Below are positions 22,177-30,571 of a stretch of 30,571 nucleotides of DNA, one piece after another. The stretch lies in assembly GCA_041685735.1 (NCBI GenBank), contig JAWLFE010000034.1:1-30571 (forward strand), written 5' to 3'. The position numbers and the translations under genes are program-made. Under the pieces are notes generated by a model. That model was given only the letters and a program-made list of their open reading frames with translations, did no database searches and was not told where the DNA came from. This DNA comes from CSSed11-175R1 sp041685735. Lineage in GTDB: Bacteria > Actinomycetota > Nitriliruptoria > Nitriliruptorales > Nitriliruptoraceae. The first letter of the stretch is position 1, and every line of letters starts with the position of its first letter.

Positions 22177-24867
22177 CCGACCACCATCCGCCCCGGATCC
22201 GTCCACCGCAGCCACGTCGGTGCGGGGCAGGTCCAGCGTGAACCGGGCGCCCCCACCGGGGCGGGGGGGGGGGGGGGGGGGGGGCGCCGCGGCCCGGCNN
22301 NNNNNNNNCACCGTCACCGGGCCGCCCCCCCCGGGGGGTTCGTCGCGGCGCACGGGGCCCCCGTGCGCCTCGACGAACCGGCGGACCAGCGACAACCCGA
22401 TGCCCGTCCCCGGCGATGCCTGCGTCGACACGCCACGACCCTGCTGGAACGGGTCGAAGATGCGCTCCCGATCCTCCGGGGGCACACCCGGTCCGTCATC
22501 CTCGATGACCAGGCGCGCGCCCTCATCGGTCGGCAGCACCCGCACCCACACGTTGGTACCGACGGGCGTGTGGCGCCCCGCGTTGCGCACGAGGTTGTCG
22601 ATGACCCGGTCGATCATGACCACATCGAGCGGCAACGTGACCGGGGTGAGCTCGAGGTGGAACCAGTGCGCCGGCGCCTCACGGCTGCGCACCGACCGCC
22701 GGGCGAGGTCGGCCAGGTCCACCTCGTGCCGGCGAGGCGTCACCTCGCTGCGGCTGAGCCGATCGACGTCCAACAGGTCGTCCATCAGGACCCGCAACCG
22801 CTGGGCGTTGGCCAGGAGCCGTTCGAGGTAGTGGGTCAGGTCCGGATCCGCCTGGGCGACGTGGCGTCTGGCGGTGTCGGCGAAACCCAGCACGCTGGTC
22901 AACGGGGTGCGCAGTTCATGGGACACCGCGGACAGGAACGCGGTCTTCATCTCGTCGAGTTCCCGCAGTTCCTCGGCGATGCGACGTTCCTGGGCGAGCT
23001 CCTCGCGGGTGCGCTCGACCGCCTCCTGCTGGTCGGTGATGTCCCGGGCGATCCCGATGATCATCGCGGGCCGGCCGCCCTCCAGGAGCACCGTGCGTCG
23101 GTCCTCGATGACGATCCACCGGCCGTCCTCGCGCTGCCAGCGGCTGACGAAGGTGCCCCCCTGCGGGTCGATGACCGACCCGAGCGCGACGTCGCGGTCC
23201 TCCGGGCGGGTCTGTTCGACGATCAGGCGGCGGTCGCTGAGCAGGCGCTCGCGGGAGAAGCCGAGGACGGTCTCCGCCGCGGCGTTGAGGTACTCGAGCC
23301 GTGGCTGATCGCGCACGTCCACGCGGTAGATCACGTCCTGGGCGTTGTCCGCGATGAGCCGGAACTGCTGCTCGGACGCCGCCAGGGCATCGGTCGCGCG
23401 GACCTGCGCAGACAGGTCCTGGTAGATCGCCGACAGGCCGACGGCACGGCCGTCCGCATCCCGGATGAAGGCCAGCGACACCCCGACCGGGATCTCCCGT
23501 CCGTCCCGGGATCGCCGGAAGGTCTCGAGGTAGGAGTCCTCGCCACGACCCGCTGCGATCTCCTGCTGCGGGTAGCGCACGGAGACGGCATCCGGATCGT
23601 GCGTGTCGATGAGGGTGATGTCCCGTCCGATCGCCTCCTCGGCGCTCCAGCCGAACAGGCGCACCGCGCCCTGGTTCCAGCTCGTGATGGTCCCATCGAT
23701 GGCCATCCCGACGATGGCCAGGTTCGCCGAATCCACCAGGGCGGCCAGGCGGGCCTCGAGCTCCCGCGACCGGTGCCGCGACGTCGCATCCACGACCATG
23801 CCGAGCACCCCGTCCGTCCCGCCATCCGGCGCTCGGACGGGTTCGAGCCAGACATCCCAGAAGCCATCCCGCCAGGCGAACTCCTCGCGCAGGCTCTCAC
23901 CACCGAAGGCGCGGTCGATCGCGTCCGACAACCGGGGTACCGCCGGGTCGTCCCACTGGTCCAACGCGAACCGCCATCCCGCCGGGTCGTCGATGGGCAG
24001 CTCCCCATCGACCGCCAGCATCTCCACGACCCGGTCACGATCGACCGAGAAGAGCGTGAGCGGCAGCGCGTCCATCACCTGCTGGCGCCGCCGTTCACCC
24101 GACGACAGGGCCGCCTGGGCGGCGCGACGGTCGAAGTGGATGCCCAGCGCCTCCGCGATGGCGCGGGCCAGATCACGCTCCTCGGGCAGGACGACCACGC
24201 CCACCTCGACGTAGCCGAGACGCAGGTGGCCGGCGGCGTGGTCGCCGACCGTCACCCGGACCTCGACCTGATCGGCGACGTCGCCGTGCGCACCCGCGGT
24301 GGCGTGGCGACCATCCACGTCCAGCTCGACCCGTGCGATGTGGGGCGCCTGCAGCCCGGGCGGGATCGCCACAGCGACGCGGTGCACCAGCTCGTCGAGG
24401 GACGGAGCCTCCTGGATGGCCACCTGCACCTCACGCAGGGTGCGCAGCTCCTTGACCCGCTCCCCCAGACGCTGCTCGGTCGCACGTCCCTGCAGTTCGT
24501 AGTCGAGCGCTGGGCCGACCACGCCCGCCAGGCCACGGTCCTCCGGGGAGCTCCCGACGGGAAGCAGGAGTCCATCCAGGAACCGACCCTCGACACCGAC
24601 GATGTCCGCATCCAGACCCTGGCGACCGACGGCCTGGTGCACCGGCAGGTGCGCGAGTGACCCCACCGCCGCCAGGCACGTCAGAGGCGCCTCATCGGCC
24701 CCAGACTCCGGCTCGCCCGTGCGGTAGACGGCGAGCCCGGAGAGGCCCCACCACTCCCGTAGCGCCGGGACCGCGACGTGCAGCGCATCCTCGTGCGGGG
24801 CGAGGCCGGCGAACAACCCGCGCAGCCGGGCCAGTAGGGCGGCCAGGTCCTCGAACGCGGTGGTCAT
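22150..24867 (-). CDS. Multi-PAS/GAF sensor histidine kinase (contains a small assembly gap)
   Basis: About 905 codons, soluble. An N-terminal GAF-like region (about 1-130), a GAF domain (about 140-265) and three PAS domains (about 275-370, 380-500, 505-620) feed a HisKA domain with H650 in SHELRTPL and an ATPase domain with N box NLVRNAGRH, DDGPGV and GTGIGL. Near the C-terminus the reading is damaged: a 22-G run and 10 N insert Pro/Ala-rich codons between EPPGGG and GGGARFTLDLPRTD, which should be nearly adjacent. The last codons run antisense into tRNA-Thr. The start follows the S9 peptidase stop after one base (TGAcATG), so the two are cotranscribed. No response regulator nearby. Confidence 0.88.
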   Translation of the reverse strand: MTTAFEDLAALLARLRGLFAGLAPHEDALHVAVPALREWWGLSGLAVYRTGEPESGADEAPLTCLAAVGSLAHLPVHQAVGRQGLDADIVGVEGRFLDGLLLPVGSSPEDRGLAGVVGPALDYELQGRATEQRLGERVKELRTLREVQVAIQEAPSLDELVHRVAVAIPPGLQAPHIARVELDVDGRHATAGAHGDVADQVEVRVTVGDHAAGHLRLGYVEVGVVVLPEERDLARAIAEALGIHFDRRAAQAALSSGERRRQQVMDALPLTLFSVDRDRVVEMLAVDGELPIDDPAGWRFALDQWDDPAVPRLSDAIDRAFGGESLREEFAWRDGFWDVWLEPVRAPDGGTDGVLGMVVDATSRHRSRELEARLAALVDSANLAIVGMAIDGTITSWNQGAVRLFGWSAEEAIGRDITLIDTHDPDAVSVRYPQQEIAAGRGEDSYLETFRRSRDGREIPVGVSLAFIRDADGRAVGLSAIYQDLSAQVRATDALAASEQQFRLIADNAQDVIYRVDVRDQPRLEYLNAAAETVLGFSRERLLSDRRLIVEQTRPEDRDVALGSVIDPQGGTFVSRWQREDGRWIVIEDRRTVLLEGGRPAMIIGIARDITDQQEAVERTREELAQERRIAEELRELDEMKTAFLSAVSHELRTPLTSVLGFADTARRHVAQADPDLTHYLERLLANAQRLRVLMDDLLDVDRLSRSEVTPRRHEVDLADLARRSVRSREAPAHWFHLELTPVTLPLDVVMIDRVIDNLVRNAGRHTPVGTNVWVRVLPTDEGARLVIEDDGPGVPPEDRERIFDPFQQGRGVSTQASPGTGIGLSLVRRFVEAHGGPVRRDEPPGGGGPVTVXXXXRAAAPPPPPPPRPGGGARFTLDLPRTDVAAVDGSGADGGRSRGGDSNP
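22263..22308. other. Homopolymer run and 10-N assembly gap inside a kinase gene
   Basis: 22 consecutive G (22263-22284) followed by GC-only sequence and ten N (22299-22308), then an 8-C run near 22324. The translated kinase contains a poly-Pro insertion and a doubled P-G-G-G here. Most likely a misjoined contig end or low-quality reads rather than genuine sequence. Confidence 0.9.
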
Positions 24868-24868
24868 G

Positions 24869-26848
24869 TCACGCGTCGCCGGCGCTGAGGAACCGGTCGT
24901 GCCACTCCGTGACGATGCCGAACCGCTCGACGCGGTGCTTGGGGGATCCGGAACGCGTCAGCTCGTGGCCTTCGTCGGGGAAACGGACCATCTCCGTGGT
25001 CGTGCCGCCGCGTTTGAGGGCGACGAAGAACTGCTCGCCCTGTTCGATCGGGCACCGCCAGTCGTGCTCGCTGTGCAGGACCAGTGTCGGTGTCGTGATC
25101 CGGTCCGCCGTCACCAGCGGGCTGGCACGGCGGTGGATCCCGGGATCATCGAGCAGCGACGCGCCCAGGAACATCCGGTCGAAGTACGGCCCGATGTCGG
25201 ACGTCCCCCCGAACGATTCCCACTGCAGGAGGCCACGTTCGACGATGGCGGAGGCGTACCGATCGGTCCGGGCGAGCAACCTCGCCGTCGCGTAGCCACC
25301 GTAGGAGCCGCCCATGATGCCGACCCGTCCGGGATCCGCCTGGGGGTAGCGCGCGAGCGCGGCGTCGACGACCGCCTCGAGGTCCAGGGTGTCGACACTG
25401 TCCTCGTCCGGCCAGGCACCGACGACGGCTCGGCACCAGTCGGTACCGCGGCCCGAGGAACCGCGCGGGTTGGTCGCGACGACCAGGTACCCGGCGCCGG
25501 CGCCGATCTGGAACTCGTCGAAGAAGTGCTCGGCGTACTGCGCGGTCGGGCCCCCGTGGATCATCAGCAGGACCGGCACCGACGCGGTCGCCGCGGTGTC
25601 GAACCCGTCCGGCAGGACGGCCCACACGTCCAGGTCCGCGCCGTCCCGCTCGAAGGAGAAGCGTTCCGTCGGACGGATGTCGAGCTTCCGCCGCTGGCTG
25701 TGGGTCAGGTCGGTCAGGCACCGTTCCGTGCCGTTCTCCGACCAGTAGAGCTCGCCCGGGGTGGCCGGGTCGGTCGCCGTGAAGGCGATCGCGGACCCAT
25801 CGGGTCGTGCCGCGTACCCGGTCACACACCGTCGGCCCCCTACCACCTCGGTGACCGTGGCGGTGGCGCCGTCGGCTGCCGGTGGCTCCAGGCGGACCAC
25901 GCTCGTGACCCCGCGCCCCTCGAGGACGGTGTAGATCGCCCCGTCGATGAACCGGGGCCCGACCGGTGAGGCCGGCGGCGAACCGGGGTTGACATCCCGA
26001 TCGAGCGATCCGGTCAGGCAGGTCAGTGCCGGCTCGTCACCCGCACCGCGTTCGACCCGCCAGATCGCCTGGGGCGCGGGCCAGTCGAAGGGGTCCGCGA
26101 GCCCCGTGAGGTGGACCACGCCATCCGCGTCGTAGTCCACGGCGGCCCACATGCCGGGTGGCGCCAGCGGCCGATGCTCACCGGTCGCGAGGTCGAGTTC
26201 CATGGGTTGGTTGTGGGGGTCGGTGTCCCGACGATCGGCGGGATCGGCGAGGAACGCGATCGCCGCCCCGTCCGGTCGCCAGACGGGGGCGTCCTGCTCC
26301 CGTTCCCCCGGCGTCAGGCAGCGCGGCCGGCTGTCGCCCGTCACGTCGACGAGCCACAGGCTCGTGCGGCGCTGGTGGGTCCACCCGTCCGTGTCGCTGC
26401 GGTAGGGCAGCGATGTGATCCGTTTGGGGACCCGGGCCCGCTCATCGTCGTCCAGGTCCGCGAGTTCAGGGATCCACTCCCGGCCGACGACCACGACCTG
26501 GGTCGAATCCGGTGACCAGGCCAGGTCCGTCGTCCCGAGCGGCAGGTCCGTGCGCACCTCCGCCTCACCGCCGTCGCTGCGCAGCACGTAGAGCTGCGGG
26601 TGGGCGCCGTCGTCCTCGGTGCGTCGGAGGAACGCGAGCCAGGCCCCGTCGGGGGACCAGCGCGGCGAGGTGTCCGAGGGCCCCGCGGTGAAGCGGCGGT
26701 TGCGCACCCCGTCCCACAGCCGGATGGTGCGGTCGTACCGGTCCTGCTCCAGGTCGATCTCGGTCAGGACGTAGGCCACCGAGACCCCGTCCGGATGGAG
26801 CTGCGGATCACTCGGCACGACGAGATGCTGCAGATCGGACGGTTGCAA
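24869..26848 (-). CDS. S9 family prolyl oligopeptidase / acylaminoacyl-peptidase-like enzyme
   Basis: A 659-residue S9 peptidase. The first ~400 residues form a WD40-like beta-propeller (repeats such as SPRWSPDGAWLAFLRR, DLAWSPDSTQVVVV, APVWRPDGAAIAFL). The C-terminal alpha/beta-hydrolase domain has the catalytic triad S515 (GGSYGG), D596 (SEHDWRCP) and H628 (DEGHEL). It probably cleaves short or N-blocked peptides in the cytoplasm; no signal peptide is seen. The start is taken as TTG at 26848 because AGGAG lies six bases upstream; another TTG at 26890 would add 14 residues. It is followed after one base by a histidine kinase gene. Confidence 0.88.
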   Translation of the reverse strand: MQPSDLQHLVVPSDPQLHPDGVSVAYVLTEIDLEQDRYDRTIRLWDGVRNRRFTAGPSDTSPRWSPDGAWLAFLRRTEDDGAHPQLYVLRSDGGEAEVRTDLPLGTTDLAWSPDSTQVVVVGREWIPELADLDDDERARVPKRITSLPYRSDTDGWTHQRRTSLWLVDVTGDSRPRCLTPGEREQDAPVWRPDGAAIAFLADPADRRDTDPHNQPMELDLATGEHRPLAPPGMWAAVDYDADGVVHLTGLADPFDWPAPQAIWRVERGAGDEPALTCLTGSLDRDVNPGSPPASPVGPRFIDGAIYTVLEGRGVTSVVRLEPPAADGATATVTEVVGGRRCVTGYAARPDGSAIAFTATDPATPGELYWSENGTERCLTDLTHSQRRKLDIRPTERFSFERDGADLDVWAVLPDGFDTAATASVPVLLMIHGGPTAQYAEHFFDEFQIGAGAGYLVVATNPRGSSGRGTDWCRAVVGAWPDEDSVDTLDLEAVVDAALARYPQADPGRVGIMGGSYGGYATARLLARTDRYASAIVERGLLQWESFGGTSDIGPYFDRMFLGASLLDDPGIHRRASPLVTADRITTPTLVLHSEHDWRCPIEQGEQFFVALKRGGTTTEMVRFPDEGHELTRSGSPKHRVERFGIVTEWHDRFLSAGDA

Positions 26849-26948
26849 AGCACGCTCCTGATGAGCCGGGCCAACGGATGCAGCGCACAACGCTAGCGGT
26901 GTCGGTCACCGCCGGGTGCAGCACCCACCCGGAGCGCGTCCGCCGGGA

Positions 26949-27752
26949 TCAGCGACGGTGCCGGAGCAGTTCGTACAGGGCAACCCCGGCGGCAACCGAC
27001 GCGTTCAGGGATCCGACCCGGCCGACCATGGGCAGGCGCACCGTCGCATCGCAGCGCTCGCGGACGAGACGCGACAAGCCGCCACCTTCGGCCCCGACGA
27101 CCAGGACGCACGGTTCGGTGACCAGCGGATGGTCGCCGAGTTCGACCTCGGCATCGCCGTCGAGGCCCAACGACCACACCCCCCGGTCGTGGAGCTGGCC
27201 GAGCGCGCGGACCAGGTTGGTCACCTCGACCACGGGCAGGTGCGCGAGCGCGCCGGCGGCGGACTTCTCTGCGGTCGGGGTCACCCCCGCACTTCGCCGC
27301 CCGGGGACGAGCAGCGCGTGCGCGCCGACGGCCTCGGCGGTGCGCGCGATGGAGCCGAGGTTGTGGGGATCGGTCACACCGTCGAGCGCCACCAGCAGGG
27401 CGCGTTCGGACCGTGCCGCGATCCGCTCCAACACCGCGTCCAGCGACGCGTGCGGGTACGGCGGCGCGAGCGCGAGCACACCCTGGTGCACCAGGCCGTC
27501 ACTGCGCTGATCGAGTACGGCGCGGTCCACCCGTTCGTGCGGGATGCGGCGTTCATCGGCCAGGGCCAGGATCTCGTCCAGCACGTCGGCCGGATCACGG
27601 TTGGTGGCCACCAGGATGCGGGTGAGGTCCTGCTCGGAACGCAGGAGTTCACGCACGGGGTGCAGGCCACCGACCACCCGTTCCTCGAGCAAGCCGGGGC
27701 GCTCGCTCTCCCCGCGCCCGGGTTGGCCCCTGGGGCCACCGCGACGGGCCAT
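26949..27752 (-). CDS. rlmB: 23S rRNA (guanosine-2'-O)-methyltransferase, SpoU family
   Basis: A 267-residue SpoU/TrmH-type methyltransferase. A basic, Gly-rich N-terminus precedes an RNA-binding substrate domain (about 27-105, VVGGLHPVRELL). The trefoil-knot SAM domain has motif 1 NLGSIARTAEAVGA, motif 2 VLVVGAEGGGLSRLV and motif 3 SLNASVAAGVALYE. It methylates a 2'-O ribose in rRNA (G2251 in E. coli numbering for RlmB). The ATG at 27752 shares one base with the cysS stop. The order cysS-rlmB is common in Actinomycetota and Firmicutes. Confidence 0.9.
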   Translation of the reverse strand: MARRGGPRGQPGRGESERPGLLEERVVGGLHPVRELLRSEQDLTRILVATNRDPADVLDEILALADERRIPHERVDRAVLDQRSDGLVHQGVLALAPPYPHASLDAVLERIAARSERALLVALDGVTDPHNLGSIARTAEAVGAHALLVPGRRSAGVTPTAEKSAAGALAHLPVVEVTNLVRALGQLHDRGVWSLGLDGDAEVELGDHPLVTEPCVLVVGAEGGGLSRLVRERCDATVRLPMVGRVGSLNASVAAGVALYELLRHRR

Positions 27753-29200
27753 CAGGCGTCCGAGGTCTGATCGGGCAGCGGCGCGGCGGCGTACCACCTC
27801 GCCCCGTCGGGCCCGTCCTCGACGACCACCCCGGCGGCGGCGAGCTGATCACGGATCGCGTCGGCCGCCTGGAAGTCGCGGTCGGCGCGTGCCTGCTTCC
27901 GGGCGTCCAGCAGTCCGTCCACCAGCGGGCCGATCCGTTGCTCCAGCGCGGCGGCCTCCGCCAGCCAGTCGTCGAGCCCGATGCCGAGGACCCGGTCGGC
28001 CAGTTCGACGAGCAGTTCAGCCAGTGCGAGCACGGCCTGCTGTTCGGTCACATCACCGGCCGCGGCCTGCTTCAGCCGGTCGTTGCCGTCGCTGACCAGT
28101 TCGTGCAGCGCGGCGACCGCTGCGGGTGCGTTCAGGTCGTCGTCCATCGCGGCGATGAACGCCGCGCGGTGCGGGTCGGCGACTGCGACGTCGGGTGTGA
28201 CGTCCTCGGCCACGATCTGGCGCACGGACCGCACGAACGTCGTGAAGCGCTGGTGCACCGTCGAGGCGTCGCGCAGGCGTTCGGTGTCGAACGTGAGCGG
28301 GGTGCGGTGCTGCGCGGACAGGTACCACAGCCGCAGCGGGCCGAGTCCCCAGGCACCCAGGGCCTCGTCGAGCGACACGACGTTGCCGACGGACTTGGAC
28401 ATCTTGTCCTCACCCATCCGCACCATGCCGTTGTGGACCCAGGTGCGTGCGAAGGTGCCGCCGTGGGCCGCTTCGTGCTGGGCGATCTCGTTCTCGTGGT
28501 GCGGGAAGACCAGGTCGAGCCCTCCGCAGTGGAGGTCGAAGCCCTCACCGAGGTGTTTGGCGGCCATGGCCGAGCACTCGATGTGCCAGCCCGGCCGGCC
28601 GTCGCCCCAGGGGGAGGGCCAGGACGGCTCCCCCGGCTTGGCCGACTTCCACATCGCGAAGTCGAGCGGGTCCTCCTTCCGGTCCGAATCGACGACGTCC
28701 TCGCCCTGCTGCATGTCGTCGACCTGCCGGCGGGAGAGCTTGCCGTACCCATCGAAGCGCCGGACGCGGAAGAACACATCGCCGTCGACCGCGTAGGCCT
28801 TGTCCTGCTCGATGAGTTCCTGGATCAGGGCCTGCATCTCCAGCAGATGCCCCGTCGCCAGCGGCTGGATGTCCGGCGGCAGGATGTTCAGCAGGTCCAT
28901 GGTCCGGTTCCACGCCCGGGTGTAGCGGGTGGCGATGACCGCGGGGTCGACCTTCTCACGACGGGCACGCAGGATGATCTTGTCGTCGATGTCGGTGACG
29001 TTCTGCACGAAGGTCACCGTGAGGCCGGAGAAGTCGAGGTAGCGCCGCAGCACATCGGTGACGACCGCGAGCCGCCCATGTCCGACATGCGCGTCGGACT
29101 GCACCGTCGGACCGCAGACGTACATCGACGCCGCGCCCGCCTCGCGCGGCTCGAAGGGCACCTTGTCGCGGCGCAGCGTGTCGAACAGGACGAGTGACAT
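27752..29200 (-). CDS. cysS: Cysteine--tRNA ligase
   Basis: A 482-residue class I aminoacyl-tRNA synthetase that charges tRNA-Cys. The HIGH-type motif is HVGH (38-41), preceded by the zinc-ligand Cys in YVCGPTV (C29). GWHIECSAM and the KMSKS loop (266-270) are present, followed by the DALR-type helical domain. The length is normal. GGTGGG lies six bases before the ATG. A repeat-rich 126-base spacer separates it from ispF. It supplies Cys-tRNA, so it is unrelated to the UGA recoding noted at 8672. Confidence 0.95.
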   Translation of the reverse strand: MSLVLFDTLRRDKVPFEPREAGAASMYVCGPTVQSDAHVGHGRLAVVTDVLRRYLDFSGLTVTFVQNVTDIDDKIILRARREKVDPAVIATRYTRAWNRTMDLLNILPPDIQPLATGHLLEMQALIQELIEQDKAYAVDGDVFFRVRRFDGYGKLSRRQVDDMQQGEDVVDSDRKEDPLDFAMWKSAKPGEPSWPSPWGDGRPGWHIECSAMAAKHLGEGFDLHCGGLDLVFPHHENEIAQHEAAHGGTFARTWVHNGMVRMGEDKMSKSVGNVVSLDEALGAWGLGPLRLWYLSAQHRTPLTFDTERLRDASTVHQRFTTFVRSVRQIVAEDVTPDVAVADPHRAAFIAAMDDDLNAPAAVAALHELVSDGNDRLKQAAAGDVTEQQAVLALAELLVELADRVLGIGLDDWLAEAAALEQRIGPLVDGLLDARKQARADRDFQAADAIRDQLAAAGVVVEDGPDGARWYAAAPLPDQTSDA

Positions 29201-29221
29201 GGCGGGCCCACCGTGGTCGAG

Positions 29222-29285
29222 GAGGTGGCGGAGAGGGAGGAGGTGGCGGATCGGAAGCGAGGTGGCGGATCGGAAGCGAGGTGGC
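29222..29285. repeat. Degenerate 19-bp tandem repeat in the ispF-cysS spacer
   Basis: GAGGTGGCGGATCGGAAGC occurs at 29240-29258 and 29259-29277, with a partial copy to 29285 and a variant 18-bp copy at 29222-29239. It lies in the leader of cysS as transcribed from the minus strand, where it gives repeated CCACCTC. It occupies most of the spacer (29201-29326); no gene is seen there. Confidence 0.75.
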
Positions 29286-29326
29286 CGGGGCCGTCGAAGG
29301 ACCCGCGTCCATCCGGATGGGGGAGC

Positions 29327-29812
29327 CTACCGGTGCCCGGGGAGCAGCAGGCAGGTCGCCCAGGTGGCGATGCCCTCGGCACGGCCGATCGATCCCAGAC
29401 GGTCGGTGGTCGTGAACTTCACCGAGACCTGCCCGACGTCGCACCGGAGGGAGCTGGCGAGGTTGGCACGCATCGCGTCGCGATGGGGCGCCAGCCGTGG
29501 CCGTTGCGCGACCACGGTGACGTCGAGGTTGCCCAGCTCCCACCCCGCAGCGTGGACGTCGGTGACGACCGCGGCCAGCAGGTGCAGCGAATCCGCACCG
29601 GCGGTCGCCGGCTCGTCCACCCCGAACCGGCTGCCCAGATCACCGAGCGCCGCCGCGCCCAGCAGCGCGTCGGCCACCGCGTGGGTCACCACGTCGGCAT
29701 CGGAGTGACCGGCCAGCCCCGCCACGTCGGGGATCACCACGCCGGCGAGCACCAGGGCCCGCTGTCCGTCCTCGCTGAACGGATGGATGTCGAGGCCGCT
29801 GCCGGTCCTCAC
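29327..29812 (-). CDS. ispF: 2-C-methyl-D-erythritol 2,4-cyclodiphosphate synthase
   Basis: A 161-residue IspF, the MEP-pathway enzyme that forms the cyclic diphosphate and releases CMP. Metal ligands are D8 and H10 (GLDIHPF) and H44 (DADVVTHA); GHSDAD and ALGDLG are conserved. The start is GTG at 29812, overlapping the ispD stop (GTGA) and giving the normal N-terminus; the frame is open further upstream, but only inside ispD. It is a separate gene, not an IspDF fusion. Confidence 0.94.
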   Translation of the reverse strand: MRTGSGLDIHPFSEDGQRALVLAGVVIPDVAGLAGHSDADVVTHAVADALLGAAALGDLGSRFGVDEPATAGADSLHLLAAVVTDVHAAGWELGNLDVTVVAQRPRLAPHRDAMRANLASSLRCDVGQVSVKFTTTDRLGSIGRAEGIATWATCLLLPGHR

Positions 29813-30534
29813 GAGGCGACCTGACCGGCCGTCCGGGCCAGTGCCGCCACCAGGGCGAGGTCGTCGGGATAGGTGACCTTGTGCGCGAACACCGATCCGG
29901 GCACGACCACGACCCGACCCGTGAGCCGTCCGGCCTCGATCCACCGTTCGACGAGCGTGAGTTCATCGGTGGCGTCGTCCTCATCGGCCAGGACCGCGTC
30001 CAGCACATCCCGGGGGAACACCTGCGGCGTCTGGACCCCGACCAGCCCCTCGCGATCGACGGTCGTGAGCACGGTGCCGTCCGCGACCCGCTTGAGCGTG
30101 TCGGCGACCGGCAGGCCCGGCGCGGCCGCCTGCACATCGCCGTGCATCGCCGCGACGACCCGGCGGATGACCTCGACGGGCACGAGCGGACGGGCGGCGT
30201 CGTGGAGCGCGACGATCCCCTGGTCCTGTTCGAGCGCGGCGACACCGGCACGGACACTCGCGGTCCGGCTCTGGCCGCCCGGTACGAGGCCGGCGACCTC
30301 GCAGCCAGCGAGCGCCGACACGAACCGGTCCGTCTGCCCGTCGGGGATCACGACGATGGGCGGACCGACCCCTGCGCCCGCCAATCGTTGCACCGCCCAC
30401 GCCACGAGCGCGCGGCCCTGCACCTCGAGCAACGCCTTCGGACCGTCCGCCGCGAAGCGGCGACCCGAACCTGCAGCGAGGACGACACCGCTGACCGATC
30501 GACCACCGACCGATCGACCGTCGTGTTCGACCAC
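29809..30534 (-). CDS. ispD: 2-C-methyl-D-erythritol 4-phosphate cytidylyltransferase
   Basis: A 241-residue IspD, which joins MEP to CTP in isoprenoid precursor synthesis. The nucleotide-binding loop is VVLAAGSGRRF with P-K at 32-33; GGQSRTASVRAG and HDAARPLV are the other conserved blocks. The first ~14 residues hold a small G-R-S-V repeat encoded by a duplicated ACCGATCGACC. The GTG at 30534 is the last usable start seen; V15 (S-G-V-V) is where the fold begins, so a shorter start cannot be excluded. Confidence 0.93.
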   Translation of the reverse strand: MVEHDGRSVGGRSVSGVVLAAGSGRRFAADGPKALLEVQGRALVAWAVQRLAGAGVGPPIVVIPDGQTDRFVSALAGCEVAGLVPGGQSRTASVRAGVAALEQDQGIVALHDAARPLVPVEVIRRVVAAMHGDVQAAAPGLPVADTLKRVADGTVLTTVDREGLVGVQTPQVFPRDVLDAVLADEDDATDELTLVERWIEAGRLTGRVVVVPGSVFAHKVTYPDDLALVAALARTAGQVAS

Positions 30535-30538
30535 CTGC

Positions 30539-30571
30539 TCACCGCCTGCTCCGGAACCGCAGCGATGCTAG
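30539..30571 (-). CDS. Possible 3' end of an upstream gene at the window edge
   Basis: On the minus strand the edge reads ten codons ending in TGA at 30541-30539, five bases before the ispD start. In many Actinomycetota carD precedes ispD, but ten codons are too few to identify it. Confidence 0.25.
   Translation of the reverse strand, partial: LASLRFRSRR

Noticed and set aside
22263..22284. G-quadruplex or regulatory poly-G tract
   Set aside because: The run sits beside N bases and breaks a conserved domain, so an assembly artefact explains it better.
22363..24660. 765-codon plus-strand open frame
   Set aside because: Antisense shadow of the large histidine kinase, His/Arg/Gln/Asp-rich with no domain.
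29327..30534. IspD-IspF bifunctional fusion
   Set aside because: The two frames differ and overlap by GTGA; they are separate genes.
1..30571. CRISPR array, insertion sequence, prophage or defence island
   Set aside because: No regularly spaced repeats, transposase, integrase or nuclease-type genes were seen. The repeats found are short tandem ones.

Overview
This is a high-GC window from a draft or metagenome-derived assembly: it contains a 100-N gap at 19103-19202 and a 10-N gap at 22299-22308 beside a 22-G run. GC content, frequent GTG starts, four-base stop/start overlaps (ATGA or GTGA) and gene content (homodimeric AceE, type II thymidine kinase with a C-x-C zinc pair, and the ispD-ispF-cysS-rlmB order) point to an Actinomycetota-like bacterium, perhaps a deep-branching non-Streptomyces class. 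The class is inference only.

Layout. (a) 1-924, minus: an XRE-type regulator with a periplasmic-binding-protein-like sensor domain, cut by the left edge. (b) 1084-5570, plus: a tightly coupled accessory operon of a TPP-dependent 2-keto-acid enzyme, a BASS-family anion transporter, an extended SDR and a classical SDR, divergent from the regulator. (c) 5826-8047, plus: a DUF1611 protein coupled to an alanine/ornithine-racemase-family enzyme, probably D-amino-acid metabolism. (d) 19255 to 8039, minus: a long co-directional run of aceE (5' end lost in the gap), a PAS histidine kinase, tdk, an alpha/beta-hydrolase-ABC ATPase fusion, its permease, a YceH/DUF480 protein, ACC deaminase (acdS) and a membrane-anchored DUF3179 protein. 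(e) 19350-21190, plus: a probable lipoprotein, a small unknown protein and a threonine/serine dehydratase. (f) A conserved unknown gene, tRNA-Thr(UGU), then minus-strand genes to the right edge: a large PAS/GAF histidine kinase, an S9 peptidase, rlmB, cysS, ispF and ispD.

The main discovery is in the DUF3179 gene. An in-frame UGA (8674-8672) falls exactly where the family has the first Cys of its C-P-L-C motif, giving U-P-L-C. The UGA is followed by a strong hairpin with a GGUCC apical loop, 20 nt downstream, resembling a bacterial SECIS. The two apparent ORFs (8672-9079 and 8039-8653) are therefore best read as one 346-residue selenoprotein. Other notable points are the transporter/TPP-enzyme/SDR operon with its own ligand-sensing regulator, the hydrolase-ABC fusion, histidine kinases joined to aceE and to an S9 peptidase, a kinase whose tail is encoded antisense to tRNA-Thr, and in-frame tandem repeats at gene ends.
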